Source: Micropterus salmoides (Eukaryota > Chordata > Actinopteri > Centrarchiformes > Centrarchidae). From it: 64,000 bases of DNA. The notes beneath the pieces are model-generated. The model made no database searches. It saw only the letters and a program-made list of their open reading frames with translations, and was not told where the DNA came from. Both the position numbers and the translations under genes were made by a program. The stretch is taken from positions 33,557,942 to 33,621,941 of the forward strand of contig NW_024042261.1 of NCBI RefSeq assembly GCF_014851395.1, given 5' to 3'. Shown here piece after piece: positions 1 to 12,589 of the stretch. Every line of letters begins with the position of its first letter. Position 1 is the stretch's first letter.

Positions 1-1188
1 GTAATTTGTCTGCCTGAGTCACTAACAAGTTGAGCACCCCTGTTGGCCAGTGTTAAAAACACGCCAATCTGAAACTCCAACACTGCTTAAATAGAATAGA
101 ATAATGTTTTTCTACATTATGTATCAGTTTGAAATGAAATCAATGGAACACAAGCTCCTCATATCCAGAATGCTGGAGAGATTAGATATTGGCTGCTATG
201 AACTGAATTGAGGTTAGCTGAGATCATTGGTCCTATGTAGTCACTACTTTATAGAGATATGTTTATTAAGCCTGAAAACATGTTGTTAGGTCCAGAAATT
301 GAAATGAACAGTGGTAGTGGTATTAGTGGTAGCCCACTAATTCCATTGGAGGGAATTGAAGAAGTTAGTAATATTTTTATTTTTTTGCTGCATTTGAAGT
401 CTTATTTTTTGTTATAAATGATAAACATCACATTATTTGAATGAACTCTTTTTAGATTTCCGATTTTCAGATGCCACTCTTGAATCAACGAGTGCCAACC
501 AGCAACACGCATGTTCACAATCCCACTTGCACAAATTAGTGGTTCGCTCCTAAATTACACACAGGATGTATTTTTCTCCTCGACGAAGGAGTTAAAACAT
601 GTTTGACAACTCCATTACACCAGTGGAAACAAAATAGTAATTTCACTGTCATGTTTGAAGCATTTTTGAAGCTAATTTTTGGTTTTAGGGAAATGTCTCA
701 ACATTTAAATTGTCAACATGCCACAGCCTTGGCTTCTGGTGAGGGAGTCTGATAATTTACTGCCGTACATCTGGTGATAAATTGGATAATAATACAAAGT
801 GTTCCTCAAATGCTGCAGTATAAACAATTTGAACAAGAAAACAAGGGTCACAGTGACACTGAAATATGTCGCCAAACACTGAAGGAAAAAAAATGAAGTT
901 TGCTTGTGCCCAAAGCTAATTAAACACCTGTGTTCTTTCCGCATGGTATAGCCAGTTTACTACACACCACACACTTAATATCACTACAAACCACGTTTTT
1001 GAACTGTGTTTTTACCAACTTCCAGGTATTCCCATTAGTTCCATTCATATCAGAGCACAGTCATTCACTTTGTTTTAATCCATCATAGTGAACAATATGT
1101 CAATTTATATTGTCACACTGTTGGATGTTAATGCTGGGGTAAATGCTGGGGTAAAGGCAGACTGACTGAAAACCACTGCATTACACAC
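1..1188. other. intergenic, nothing recognised
   Basis: AT-rich sequence without a supported exon, RNA gene or clear repeat on either strand. Open frames are under 80 codons and lack family features. Confidence 0.5.
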
Positions 1189-1196
1189 ATCATCAC
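1189..1196. repeat. left target-site duplication of the hAT element
   Basis: The eight bases ATCATCAC directly abut the left terminus and are repeated exactly at 1887-1894. Confidence 0.85.
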
Positions 1197-1886
1197 CAGG
1201 GACGTGCACAGGAATTTTGAAGGGCAGTTGCTCTGACCTGAAAAAAGGCACTAAACACAGTATCCAAAATGTATTAACAATATAAATGTCACCAAAATAC
1301 ATATGAGAAAAAGAGTTCCTTATATTATTGTTTATTGTTTTTTTTAATCATTATTATTTTTTATTTTTTTTCCTTTTTTTTTTTTATTTGAAAATAAATA
1401 ATCTAGATTGAATTGACAGATGGGGAAAACTCGCTTCTAATAAAATATTAAATAAAAAAACGCTTAGATTTCGGAAAAAAATACAATCCTTTTTTAACCT
1501 TTTGGCTTCCCGTACATTCAGTTGCGCTTCTAGCTCGTATTCACTTCTGTTGGTACGTATCACGTATGGTAACTGGGCAAAACTACGCATGATTTGTTGT
1601 AGTATGATTGCATAAAGGAAGGAAACAGGAATTCCGGTAGGGAACAGAATCGACTGACGTGCAGGCAGCGCTGCAGCAGTGCAGCCACTTAAACAGAGTT
1701 TGCCCTTCCCCTACTGACTTTCACTTTCGGTGCCCGAATGGAAGTGAATGAGGCTTTGCGATAGCGATTATTTTTTAATTTTTTTTTTTTTTCTCGGAAG
1801 GGCGAGTCGGAAGGGCAACTTGAGTCAGGAAAGGCAAACGGGCAGTTGCCCGGGCAACCAGAGCAACCCCCCTGCGCACGTCCCTG
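1197..1886. mobile_element. non-autonomous hAT-type DNA transposon
   Basis: The element starts CAGGGACGTGCACAGG and ends with the inverted complement CCTGCGCACGTCCCTG. Inverted similarity extends inward over GGGCAGTTGC and TTGCTCTG. It is flanked by an exact 8-bp direct repeat ATCATCAC (1189-1196 and 1887-1894). CAGGG termini and 8-bp target duplications are hAT hallmarks. At 690 bp with no transposase frame it is non-autonomous. Confidence 0.85.
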
Positions 1887-1894
1887 ATCATCAC
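1887..1894. repeat. right target-site duplication of the hAT element
   Basis: The eight bases ATCATCAC directly follow the right terminus CCCTG. Confidence 0.85.
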
Positions 1895-1929
1895 AATCAC
1901 TTAAAAACCCCCAAAACAAAACCTTATAG

Positions 1930-1995
1930 ATTACATCACATTCATTTAGCAGACGCTGTTGTAAAAGGGACTCACAGTAGGCCTAACAGCATTTT
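1930..1995 (+). repeat. fragment of a teleost dispersed repeat (CATTTAGCAGACGC motif)
   Basis: ATTACATCACATTCATTTAG followed by CAGACGCT resembles a motif that I recall as very common in fish genomes (ending TTATCCAAAGCGACTTACA in better copies). Only a short degenerate piece is present. Confidence 0.5.
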
Positions 1996-2239
1996 TCATT
2001 CTAGGGACAAGAGTTGGATGACATCAAAAATGTTATTGTTGGGAAAGATTCAAGTCTCTTGTGTCAATAGTGTTATTCTCAATCTGTGTAGACTTTCATG
2101 AAGTATGGCAATGAATGTCTGGAAAGACAAAAAGAACCATTCCAGCAGATAAACCCGTAAAACAATGTTGTTTTTTACACTTCGGCTTTTATATCCTACA
2201 GACTAAAACAAACAAGATATAACATGTTAGCCTCATTAC

Positions 2240-2400
2240 TGTGCTTTAGAGGTGCTAGTAGGTATTTGTTTTACCTTTGGATAGACACAGGTTAGTTGTT
2301 TCCCCATTTCCAGTCTTTATGCTAATCTAGGCTAACCAGCTGCGCGTACTTGAGAGGTATCGAAAGTGTATGTATATTTCCCAAAATGTTGAATTCTTCC
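2240..2400. repeat. dispersed MITE-like repeat, copy 1
   Basis: The stretch shares an ordered set of blocks with 4326-4490: a GTTTTACCTTTGGATAGACA-like start, TTTCCAGTCTT, GCTAACCAG, GAGGTATC and TTTCCCAAAATGT. Its outer end also matches the arm of the foldback at 14359-14568, so all three belong to one family. Confidence 0.6.
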
Positions 2401-4325
2401 TTTAAAACATACAACAACAATAGTATGGTCCTTCACATGTCCACCAGTCTCAAGACAGTTCCCTGTCAATGTGCTTCACCATAAACTGCTATAAATTAGC
2501 AATAATGAGTACTTTTTGTGTCAACCTGCGCATTTCTTGTCATTGAGATTACACGTAGGCATTTCATTTTTCACAAAATAAGTCTTCATGGGCAGTATTC
2601 ATACAGGTTCTGGTTTGGCACAAACACATAACATTAACATATGAAAACATTTATGACAAAAAAAGAAAAAAACACAACTGACAGGTAGGCCTAATCATCT
2701 AAATCATGCATTCGTCTGATTCTTAAAATCTTGTGAACATGCACAGGTATTTGGTTTCTGAGTTTTTAGAACTTCTCACCGACTTGATGGTTACATGCTC
2801 AGCAGTTTTAAAGATCAACAGGAACATGATTAAATAAGTTATATTTTTACAATATAACAATTCATTTTGTTGTAGTAACATCAAAGTAGAACTTGCTGCA
2901 GTCACTGTTGCCTTCAATACGGCCCTATAGGCTAAAACAGTTTGTAAAACAACCACATGAACATTCATTGAGCAAAGCACTGTGACAAACTCACTCTCCC
3001 AGTCTGATATGATATTCAGACTAAATGAAATAAACTAGAGACAATGCAGCCAAAGAAGGCCCAAAGGGCTGGATAATGGCATCTTCCTCTTGTTCTTTGC
3101 CCTCAGCTGCCATGTGAGACTCTGGAAAACAAAGAGGCCTGTGACAGACCACCTGCCCAGAGAGGATTGTGGGATATCAGCTACTGTACACTAAACAGCT
3201 GAACCAGGAGCAGTGTGAGGGTCCCGTGGGGAGAAGGGCTGGAGAAAGGGGCGGTGGGGGCAGGGTCTTGAGTTGGTCTTGGTTGTGGCTGTATGTAGCA
3301 TATCTGCTTCCCGAATCCTGATGGACAGTGGTCAAATCTGCGCTCAGTACATAAATACTCCACGCTACATTAGCCGCCAAAGCCTTTCCATGTGTTATTT
3401 GCAGAAGTCCTTTATGGTGCTTAAACCCCAATCCCCATCAGGCTCTTTCCAGGTCAGCTCGCCCTGGACTTCACACACGTTCCCTGACGTGGACATGCTT
3501 TCTGCTTAACAAGAGGAGAGAGTGCCAGGCCCTCTGCACTCCTGTGGTTTACGTACGCAACCTAGCATGTCGCAAGCTCCACTCAGAACCAGCACGCTGT
3601 AAAAAATGACCACAGCCAGACTCTATTTAGCATTACACTAAGTCTTAACATTGTATCCTTCCGAAACCAAAATAAACCTTCTGTCAGTGGGGTGAGACAA
3701 CTCCTGTTCGATCCAGTGTGGGTTCTCTTGTTAGAGGACCCTGTGAGTGTAAACATCTTGAAACATGGCAGCATAAGCAGATCTTTCCACTAGTCTCAAG
3801 AGAATAACACTTGATTCAAGTGAATTGTTTACACAAGTTGATTTTAATTGGGAACAAGTTAAATAATCTTACCCCAATGACAGACTTTCCTTCTTGTTTG
3901 GAGGAAAAACAAGATGTCACCACTAAATATTAAACTAAAGGACTTGCTATGATGTAAGTTTTATGCAGCGCAAATGATCATCAAATCCATTCCAGTTTGG
4001 CTATGAGAGCAAAGTAATTGTTCTACAGCCCTTTCAGCCCATCCATTAAAAGCAGAACAAGTCTTGGTTATCACAAAGGCATGTAATAGATGAAGAGTTT
4101 ATTTAGAGATTATTAAGAGTTGAATCTTCTACTTAGGATGGCAATGTCCATCATTCGTTCACTTTGTCTATCCACAGCACTGAAGATTGTTTGAAGTCTG
4201 TAAAATTTTTGGCTTTTCATTTAAGTTTGTCCATCTCAACACACTAGTTTTGGGGACTAATTAAAAGAAGAATTATGCATTTCCTCATTCGAAACATAAA
4301 GCACTCACACACCCATCTTTTTTTT

Positions 4326-4490
4326 GCCTTAAAGCAATAAGTTTTTACTTTTGGACAGAGCCAGGCGTGCTGTGTCCTCGTTTCCAGTCTTGGCAAAGCT
4401 AAGCTAACCAGAAAGAGGTATCAATCTTTTCATTAAACTCTTAACTTAACTCTAAACAAGAAAGTGATTAAGTGTATTTCCCAAAATGTC
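4326..4490. repeat. dispersed MITE-like repeat, copy 2
   Basis: It contains TTTTGGACAGAGCCAGG, TTTCCAGTCTTGGCAAAGC, TAAGCTAACCAGA, GAGGTATCAATCTTTTC and GTATTTCCCAAAATGTC, in the same order as copy 1. I recall this family as abundant in percomorph fish. Confidence 0.65.
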
Positions 4491-6179
4491 TTTCTATTGC
4501 TTAAAATGTAATGGGTGTGTAATGTCTGCTCTACTTTTGATACTTGTTTCTGAGGCAAATCATTATTAGGTAATCATTATTACATAATATTAATTCAACA
4601 TTTTCTATGTATTTGAAAACGTAGTAAGTACAAAATGGAATTATCTCACCACCACTGTCCTTTTTGTCACTTGTAAGAAAACTTGGTTCTAGCAGAACAT
4701 TAAACCTATATTATAAAGAAAACTATTTCTGCATTTCTGCAGGACTGCAAAGGTTATCCATAGTTTTGCTGTAAAGCAATATTTTGTGCCTGTGGGCTCC
4801 TGGGGCTCAGTTGAGGAGAGAGGCCCCTTCCTGCTTCCCTTGTCCCAAGGCCAGTCAGCTGTGGCTGTGCTCTGCTCTGTGATTCAGGTAGAGGCCCAAC
4901 AGGGAGCCCTCTGCAGAGCAGGCCAGCATGGCGAGGTCTGAGGCTGTGAGATGAGTGAGCCAGGAGGGAAATGGAGGTCATGGGGTTGGGCCCCTGTGCT
5001 TTATGAGCCTCTCACAGCCTTGCTTACCTCCGTTCTGCCTGCCTGGTAGATAAATGATGATCAAGCAGTTAGGCTAGCTAATATATGTTAGCCTGTCCAC
5101 CAGAATAGTACAACAGCATCGCTCCACCTCCTCAATGTGTGGTCCTTGACACAACTGTCAACTGAAGAAAAAGGAGCGAGGAGGAGGAAACCTCCCAGTT
5201 GCAGTAAGCATTAGATGAATGGGACTCAAATCTAAGGATGGCGGGGCATAGAGGACAGCTGCACTTATGTACAAATAAGAGGAAGTCAACAAACCTGAGG
5301 AAAAACACACAGTGGCTGTACAGCACTGTGAAAATAGCAAAAGAAACAAAAGTCAGAATCTCATTAGAGGATAATTAGAAACACACATCCTCACTTTGGG
5401 CCAACACAGACTATTTTTCTCATCCAGAGATTGAATCATCTGCTGTTAAGCTTAAGTAACACATTCCAATGCAGGTGGTCCTCTGAAATGAGAGGTTAGC
5501 TTTGTTTTCAACAATGCCAGTGGTAATGACTGATCTAATCATAGGGCACGCTCACAGAACCCACCTGTTTTGCCAGCTTTGCTCTCACATAAAGTGCAGT
5601 GTTGCCAAGCGCTCACAGTCTGGGCGGGTGGCACATGTTGGGGTGGCAGTAATGTGTTACCCAGATCCCTATATAGTCCCAGCTATCTGGGTCTGATTCT
5701 GTTCTCTCATCTGCTGCCAAGAACAAAAAAAACACGTTGCTCAAGCTTGGCCTGGCCAGATCCCCTCAATGGGGCACTGCACCTGAAAGCTTTTACAGGG
5801 CTAAAAGAGTCCAGATAAGATTCAACCTTCCCTTTGTCGCCAACTCCCTCCACACCAACTACGATTCAAATTTTGTTTTTCAACAACTCACATTTTCCAG
5901 TCGCCTGGTCCTTTCCAGTTTTTTTAAAAATGTTGCAAACAGCCAGGCAGCAGATCAGACAGGAAGCCAGTAGATGTGTGTGTTGTGTGCAGGACAGGAG
6001 TTCTTAGAAAGCTTGTGCTTCACCGGTAAAGAATTTGGTCAACCATATCCCACAGCACATTTCAGCGAATGGAACTTGCTCAGGTGTCATCACATGACCT
6101 CGACCACATGATAACAGGTGGTTGTGGTATAAAGTTACTTCCCATTCATCTTTCTTTTTTTTTATGTGTTTTTTTTTTT

Positions 6180-6345
6180 TTTTGCTTTGGTGTGTTTTGT
6201 TTTGTTTGTTTGTTTTATTTATTTATTTATCAAGGGATAGAAACTCTGGTCCACACTCCAACATAGTAGGTGGCGGTAATGCTCCTTAACGCTGGTTGCC
6301 ACCCGCCATAAGACGTAACAAAGAAGAAGAAGTTACTTCCCTTAA
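6180..6345 (+). repeat. dispersed repeat with GGTGGCGGTAATGC motif and (AAG)n tail
   Basis: After T-rich low-complexity sequence there is CAACATAGTAGGTGGCGGTA, then AACGCTGGTTGCCACCCGCC and a GAAGAAGAAG tail. I recall this unit as a common fish repeat; the class is unsure. GGTGGCGG and CCACCCGCC can pair as a short hairpin. Confidence 0.5.
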
Positions 6346-7399
6346 TTTTGATTGTAAACACTGTTCACACTGTTTTAAAGTTATAAAGATGAGACATTAT
6401 TTTAAAGCATTTCTAATGGATTTCTGGCAGACTGTAGGCTGGGTACATGCCAGTCCAGTGCAAATTACTTAAAACTGCTATGCAACAAATTGATAGCGCT
6501 TTCCAAAATAAAACATAAACATGATGTCTTTCTTTGTTAGGAGGTTAAAAGTAGTTCATACCAGTGTGGAAGTCCAAAGAGTGTGTATCATGTCTTGTTT
6601 GCCTGCACATAATACAGCACACTCCTGACCACCTCCCATTTCCTGTCTTCTTCTCTTGTTGCTGCTCATTTGCAAACAATGTGATCTTTTGTTTATAATC
6701 GTCAGTATTTTCAATTGAAAAATACTTTTTTGGCAATTTCATCATTTACATCATTGTGCAATATGTTTACTAGCTTGTCAGTGTTTTTCAGACACATCTT
6801 TGAACTTCATCTGCCAGTCCACTCTGCCCTCAGAAACCATGTTGTTTTATACTGCATTTTTATTACATCTGTCTGTCTTCCAGCAGTCTTCTAAATATAG
6901 TCCTCCTCTTCCCCTAAAAGAGCTGAACACTAAGTCCTTACTAATTAGAGCCTTCTCCTCAGTCTGGGGCTGCCTCCAGTGAGAGCAGGTTTATAGGCTG
7001 CTTGCAGGGCAGTACCGCTTCAGCCTCTTCTGTTGCAGCTGCAGGCCCAAACATCAGCCAGAGGCTCTGGGAGACTCCCCACTGTTTGTCTCCTCCTAAA
7101 TCTAGTCTAAATATAGCCTTTCTTTGTTACAACAAAGATACTTGCGTGACCAAGCATTTAAGGATTTTAGGACTAATATCCATACATGAATTATGGAAAA
7201 ACCTGTGCATTTTTAAGTCAGTAGAGGACATGAATCAGTGGTGATTTTATTCAGGCTGCATGCCTCTCATGGGGTAAATAATAACTTGCATGTGTTTGCG
7301 CGGGATCCTCTGAGACTATTTTCCGACCTTGCCAGCCCCTGGTTTTCATTTCATTGATGGAATTTCTGAAAAGGCTATCTCCACCAGTTTATTCAATAA

Positions 7400-7408
7400 T
7401 ATATAAAG
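7400..7408 (+). promoter_or_regulatory. possible TATA box of the IgV gene
   Basis: TATATAAAG lies about 300 nt before the start codon. A second, weaker AT-rich candidate (TTTAAATAG) lies at about 7652-7660, close to the ATG. Neither can be assigned without transcript data. Confidence 0.25.
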
Positions 7409-7705
7409 CGATGGCATCATCCTGACACCCTACACCTTTCACTCCCAGGTCTAGCCATTAGCCCAGTCATGAGTGGAGCTGGAGAGACAGGCAAAATGGA
7501 GCGACACTGTGGAGGTGGAAGCATTGATGAATAATTTAAAGTGAATCTAGTGTAGTTTGAAAGAATTCTCCCTGTCAGTCCTCTCAGTGTGTACAGCAGT
7601 TTGGACTGGAGAGGAGACGCGCTTTCACTACTGTGATAGGCTTTAAATAGCCTCCTGACTTGAGATTTCCAGTTGAAATTTGTGGCACCACAAAGGAGTC
7701 CGAGG

Positions 7706-7757
7706 ATGATTCTTTATTTCTGCTTGTTCCTCTGCTGGCTGGCTATTCCTCAACAAG
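7706..7757 (+). CDS. IgV gene exon 1: signal peptide
   Basis: This is a 52-nt coding part with the ATG in context GAGGATGA and 17 hydrophobic codons, ending CAAG before GTAAAG. A single short exon carrying the leader peptide, split in phase 1 from the Ig exon, is the standard layout of Ig-superfamily receptor genes. Confidence 0.75.
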
Positions 7758-8512
7758 GTAAAGGCTCATTGTACATTAGCTTACTTTAACAACAAAGATG
7801 TTGAGATGGAGACAAGTTGAGGCGAGTAGACTTCATCTCAAACTGCTGTCATTATTATGTCAAATTGCTAAGTGCAGCCAGAGGGAGGGACATAAAACTG
7901 GATCAAATAGGCCAGAGGCAGATAAACTAAGAGTGTGTTTAATTATGTTGTTCATCCTCAAGAGCTGACGCAGTCCATTCCCAACAAACTGTGAGGTCTT
8001 GCAAAAGTTTTCTGAAGACATTTACTACTAAACTATCTGTCGACAGTGAGCTTGTAGAGGCTGTTTTTGTTGATGTGTAGAAAACAACATAAGAGGTGTT
8101 TTTTTCCCCTTACAGTAATAGTAACTGACTCTGGCTGTCATGTGTTATAGGTCTGGAGATACTTGACCCTGAGGAGGTGGAATACATTCGCTCCCATGCT
8201 ACAGCAACAGTGGGAGGCTCAATCACTTTGGACTGTGGTTCCACCATGCCCACCATCTTTATCTGGGGCTTCACCAAATCAGGAACTGATAATAACGTAG
8301 CAGTGGCTTATAACTACGGACAGGGCCCAAAGCTCCAGTCTCAGTCCAGCAGCATGGGCCATATGCAGGTACATGTCAACACCTCTGCTTTAGTCATAGA
8401 GGAGCTTCAGATGGATGCAGAGGGGATGTACACCTGCCAGGCTTTGTATGATACAGATGAGGGGACCAGGATAACTTTCTACTTCACCCGGCTGGATGTA
8501 GAGAACGACTAA
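7706..8512 (+). CDS. secreted single IgV-domain protein, two exons
   Basis: Exon 1 is 7706-7757 and exon 2 is 8151-8512, joined across a 393-nt intron with donor GTAAAG and acceptor GTGTTATAG. The phase is 1 and the model gives 137 residues. The start codon opens a strong signal peptide (MILYFCLFLCWLAIPQQ). The rest is one V-type Ig fold: B-strand Cys in SITLDCGST, core Trp in FIWGF, F-strand motif MDAEGMYTCQALYD, and a G-strand ending ITFYFTRLDVEND before TAA. There is no transmembrane segment, GPI-like tail or second Ig domain, so a secreted or soluble product is predicted. I do not recognise the family. It could be a fish-specific soluble immune-type Ig receptor, or a short form of a larger gene. 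It converges on cdon. Confidence 0.75.
8151..8512 (+). CDS. IgV gene exon 2: V-type Ig domain and stop
   Basis: This 362-nt exon encodes the whole Ig domain and ends with TAA at 8510-8512. The spacing between the two Cys is about 73 residues, which fits a V-set fold. Two Asn-linked glycosylation-like sites are absent or weak; NTS occurs in HVNTSALV. Confidence 0.8.
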
Positions 8513-8759
8513 TGACAACTCTCTGTATTTTGTTTCACATTAGTTACATCACTTCAAAAGTGTGCTGCATTAATGTCTACTTTTCGGATTTATGACCACT
8601 GTGTGTATCTTCAAACCATCTGTTTTAAAGAGTTGGTTCATCCACATTCCTGAAAACACATTATCAAACGACTCTCCAGTGGTATCTAGCCATGCAGACA
8701 GTTTTGGTCTTTGCTCAGGGTTTGAGATGGCTGTCTCTTGCCCCCACCATCATCTAATG

Positions 8760-8765
8760 AATAAA
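8760..8765 (+). terminator. poly(A) signal AATAAA downstream of the IgV gene
   Basis: A canonical AATAAA lies 248 nt after the TAA and is the first one downstream on the plus strand. It would give a short 3' UTR. Confidence 0.5.
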
Positions 8766-9950
8766 ATTTCACCAATGAAAATGTACATTTAAAGCGCAAC
8801 TTCATCAATTTAACACAAAAAAGTATGTTTACTCATAACTAAGTTAAAATTGGCTGAATAAATCGTTTTAGAGACTGAACTTTGTATTGCCCCCAAAAAT
8901 AAAAAAACAGTGGAGGCTCTCTGAGGTCACTCTGACCCCTTACAAAAGGTGCAAAATGGTTTAGCTTGCCCCACAATAGGATTCATCTCTAAACGGGCTA
9001 ATCGAGCCATGCTGCAGCATCATTGTGCCTTGTGACAGTCATGTCTTTCCCCAAGAAAGGGAAATCGGGGGACCAAAAAAGAAAAGAAAGGAAAGAGAAA
9101 TAAATCAAAGGGAAGGAAAACAACTGCTAATTTCCTTCAAAAGAAAGGTGATCACAACTAACACAGTTACAGAATGGATTAAGCTAATATCGGCAGTTTT
9201 TTAGATTGAAGGCAGTCAGCAAGGAATCTAGCTTGATGCATAGTTACATTGCTGGTTAGAACATAAATTATTATTAAATGAATCAGCATCATAGCTACAA
9301 TGTCATATGACATATCTATCAAAATTATCTAGCAAAGCTAGATACAACAACATCAGAAAACACATGGCCCCCTCCGTTAGATACAGAAAGTAGAGCAGCG
9401 GCATGTTCTCATCATCTCCCACCGTTACTGAGGATGTGAGACAAGGTGAGCTCATACAATGGCAACTAAAAGTTTCAACTGAAAGGAGCTTAGCAACAAT
9501 AACATCAAGCAACCTGTTTTATTGTATGTTGTTATGCTATAAACTGGCTATGAGCCTAATATCAGTTGTGTATATTTCAGATTATTATTACTTAATGTGG
9601 TATGAATAGCTAATTAGTGACTACCCTAATCACTACAAATTCATGTGTACAGTTGTTTGCTCAATTATTTGTAAACATTTTTCAAAAGATGCGTGAGACA
9701 TGAACCAAGAGAGGAAGAGGGCCTACCTGCTTGTGCTTAGGGCCCAGAATTTTGTGCTACAACCCTGCTGCGAAGTACAACTGAACCTGCTGTCTTATAC
9801 CATTTTCTCAAGTCTGAGAAAACCAGAGTGATGTCACCAGGGGTTAACTCTATTTGCACCTGGATACTACAATTGTTTAACCAGAAGCTGCTGGCATGGA
9901 GTAAAGATTTAAAAAGTCACACTCAGTATGTCTTTAAAAACAAAGTCCTG

Positions 9951-10068
9951 ATTACTCTGGATAATCCACAAACCTTGCTGTGTATAAGTCCATCAGAATC
10001 AATTTCTATCAAAGAAGTAGTCCCTAAAAAAACATTGACATTGTGTTCTGTGGATTGTCCAGAGTAAC
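9951..10068. repeat. small inverted repeat, MITE-like
   Basis: ATTACTCTGGATAATCCACA at 9951 is the near-perfect inverse of TGTGGATTGTCCAGAGTAAC ending at 10068. The motif GATAATCCACAGC also occurs near 12698, which suggests a dispersed family. Confidence 0.5.
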
Positions 10069-12589
10069 AGGAAGGTACTTTATAAATGGACACATTGCTG
10101 TACATTTTCAAAAGTCCACTTTTCATTACTGTAAGCATCACAAAGAAATAACCCTAACATGCCTGACTAAATATCACAAGAGTTAAGTGAGAAAATATGT
10201 TTATTGTTATTTGGGTGAACGGACACTTCAGCACCAGACTGGACTGTAGACTGAAACACTTTGATCAGTGAAAGGTGTTGCTATTGTCTCCTGCAATCTT
10301 TGTAGCCATATAAACTTATGACACCGTGTAGACCTGAGGTTGTGGTTTCCATTTCAAATACTTAACCAGTCTTGTATTGTGTTTCTTATTAAAACCATCT
10401 GGATAGCGGGTTCATTAGACCAGACTATTTTTTGTTTGTTTTTCTTGAAATATATTGTTCATTACTGTTTCTGCTTAATTCTAATAGCCACCCTGCTGTG
10501 TTGTTTTTCTTTCTTTAAGTGCATTAGCCTGTATTTGTTATTTAACTACTGTGTGTTGTCACTTTCAACTGTGAGAAACTGTGGCAACTGCTGAGCAGAC
10601 TGACACATCTCAACATTTTTAAAGCACATCGCTCGAGGCCACAAACTAATTTCTGAATAATTTCTGGTGAACATTTTAGCTGCTTTGAACTGACAGATAC
10701 CTTGACATAAATCCTTGCACACAAAACAAATGTTCTCTTAAATTATTAATCCGTATAAAATTAACATTACATTACTCATATCTGTGCACAGATATCCTAG
10801 AGTTGTTGGTGAATAAAAATGACTACATAGCTGATTTATTTTTCAGCAAGTGTGGCTCTCAGTGAATACCATTAATTTCACTCTGAAAGTTAGTTCCTAT
10901 CAACAGGTCCTGTTAACAGGGAGAAACGCAGGTTGTTAAATTAATGCAGCTGGGATAAAGATAAGTGTTTCTGTTTTTTCCCTGATTATATCTAACAGGT
11001 GCAGCCTACAAATTTTGTTGTTAAATCAGCATAAAAACCCAACTGAATGTTGGCTGTGTGGCATCTTTATGCATCAAGACTTGAGCGTGATAAATTAACA
11101 GTGGATATACTTGAAGGAACATATAGATTATTAGTCATATGAGCTCATCATTTGCAGGGACCCACTGGAATGTTGTTGGAGTTCATCCAACCACAACATG
11201 CTTCACTTGTGGTTTGTGACATCTCAAGGATAAAACCGCCTGGGGCTGAATCAAGCAAGTTAACAACACACTGCCCGATTCATAAGAATTGCATTCATTC
11301 AGGGTGTGCTGGAGAGGGGAGAGAGAGGAAGAATGGTGGGCGGAGGGGAGAGGGACTGGCGTTAACAGGTCTGCTCTGCAGCAAGGGGCAGAAATTCCAC
11401 GACGGACAATGAGCTTTCTTGTTCCCATGGGCTCCTTAATGAAGGGGTGTAGCTGCGTGGGTAGAGGGTGCAGGGCAGGGCTGAGGGAGAGTGGCGACTG
11501 ATAGACGTGGGAGATGGAGAAGCAGCTCATTTAGAGACAACCCTGCCCTTATCTTTTACTCATCAGCACAGCCTGCATCTGTCAGCATCCCCTCTCCCTC
11601 CCCGGACCATTTCTCTTTTGTTTCCAGCTTCATTTCCTATCCATTGTTTGTTCCTTTTTCTTCCTAATGGCAGCAAAAGAATCATAGTGGACACTCGAAT
11701 GAGCTACTGCTTAGAAATAAAATAAAAGATGAAAGGAAACTTGATGAGACTGCAGAGAATGGCCAGTTCTTCCCATCATTCTGGGCTGTGAGTCACTTTT
11801 TGTTTTGGACTCACATACTAAAACAAAATCAAATAAGTGCACATCTAAAACAATTGAAGGCAGAGAAACTCAGGCAGGCTATTTCTGGGAAAGAACTAAG
11901 TCAAGTCAACTGAACGAATGCCGCCAGCCACCATTGAGACTAAAAATAACAGCCGGAAGAGGCCGTGCCACGCCTCAGCAGCAGGCAAGTAAATCCGGGT
12001 GCCAGGAATATCCCGTATACTGGGGAGGAGAGATGCCAAGCGAACCAGGGCCTGAGGACTGGCAGCCGACTCCGGTACAAAACACAGGCAGACAGGCACC
12101 AGGCATGGAAAGCCTGCACAACAGTCATCATCAGTGAAGCACAGCCAGCCCTGTCATATGTCCACTGCAATCCTATCAACTCCAATCAGCCAGCACACCA
12201 TGGAGATTATTTTAAAACCAATGGAGGATTTAAGCCTTTAGAAAATGGGTTTGGCAAATGCAGGCTGAAACCTGAGAAGAACTGTTTTATGAACGAGCTA
12301 TGCAGAATTTTCACACATCAGGAGCAGCACATAGCGGCATTTGACGACATAATTACTGATTTTAACTCACCCCCTTCTATTACTATGATTAGGATTTCTA
12401 ATATACCACTATCCGTGTTGTTCTTCACAGCAATATACACTAGACAACTGGCACCACTGGCTCCAATTGCCCGTGCTCACCCTCTGTTTCCAGAAATCAC
12501 GAAATGTAAAGTCATTCAAATGGTTCAGATGCCCACTTTTACCAACATTCCCAATTTGTGATTACTTAAAAGGGTCAAAATAATATATA

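Larger units (their letters stand above)
2401..7399. other. intergenic, repeats only
   Basis: Apart from the repeats at 4326-4490 and 6180-6345, no gene was found. The open frames are short, in scattered frames, and show no domain pattern or paired splice sites. The stretch from about 6980 to 7560 before the IgV gene is of higher complexity and may include its promoter. Confidence 0.5.

Noticed and set aside
11965..12561. 198-codon open frame on the plus strand
   Set aside because: No domain, signal peptide or splice context is visible; it is mixed in composition, overlaps other chance frames, and lies in repeat-bearing intergenic DNA.
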